From assembly GCA_030067915.1 (NCBI GenBank), contig JASGCC010000271.1, positions 124,001 to 188,000 on the forward strand: a stretch of 64,000 bases of DNA, given 5' to 3'. The position numbers and the translations under genes were made by a program. Below are positions 63,991-64,000 of the stretch, one piece after another. How positions within the stretch are numbered: position 1 is the stretch's first letter; each line of letters begins with the position of its first letter. The DNA comes from Hydractinia echinata. Taxonomy: Eukaryota; Cnidaria; Hydrozoa; Anthoathecata; Hydractiniidae. The notes beneath the pieces were generated by a model. It ran no database searches, had not been told where the DNA came from, and saw only the letters and a list, made by a program, of their open reading frames with translations.

Positions 63991-64000
63991 AATGAAAAGT

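Noticed and set aside
1..64000. tRNA and rRNA genes
   Set aside because: No cloverleaf with an intact T-arm consensus and no rRNA blocks were noticed on either strand by eye; a tRNA scan was not possible.

Overview
The window looks like genomic DNA of an invertebrate animal, most likely a cnidarian and perhaps a hydrozoan. The bulk is AT-rich. Two genes carry GT-AG introns. The mobile elements (a Helentron with a herpes-tegument-like C76 protease and an RPA gene, a Polinton/Maverick, Penelope-like fragments) and an aerolysin-like secreted protein fit that lineage. The species is inferred; nothing in the sequence names it.

Layout. 1-5.9 kb: a stray piece of the satellite family seen at the other end of the window, an intronless gene for a secreted aerolysin-type pore-forming protein (1550-2701, minus), then gene-free DNA with an 85-bp tandem repeat. 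5.9-8.6 kb: relics of a protein-primed DNA polymerase B element, a 26-bp perfect hairpin, and a 1.8-kb element with imperfect terminal inverted repeats. 10.5-20.8 kb (minus): a nearly complete Helentron, in transcription order C76-like cysteine protease, a 39-bp minisatellite coding for a charged linker, a zinc finger, DUF6570, HUH/Y2 Rep, PIF1-type helicase and AP-like endonuclease, followed by a separate three-exon RPA-like gene. 21-26 kb (minus): a single-exon ankyrin gene and a two-exon TRIM gene.

The block 14866-27202, from the middle of the Helentron to beyond the TRIM gene, occurs again in direct orientation at 40225-52468 with about 1-2% substitutions by eye in most parts. Between the copies lie Penelope-like fragments (27.8-28.5 kb) and an 11.7-kb, visibly GC-richer Polinton remnant (28.5-40.2 kb). 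The Polinton carries DNA polymerase B, packaging ATPase, D,D-35-E integrase, major capsid protein, two other probable structural genes, several small genes and three paralogous zinc-repeat/HNH genes. Most are frameshifted or internally deleted. The second copy of the duplicated block contains a 25-N gap and indel-rich patches, so it may be an assembly or haplotype artefact rather than a true tandem duplication.

52.5-64 kb: a Penelope 3' end with GIY-YIG remnants, then four 2-3-kb satellite-like units (52853 to about 62000) built partly from a degenerate repeat of about 95 bp, which continues to the window end. No host housekeeping gene was recognised. The host-like genes are the aerolysin-like, ankyrin and TRIM genes, and the rest is mostly mobile DNA in several states of decay.
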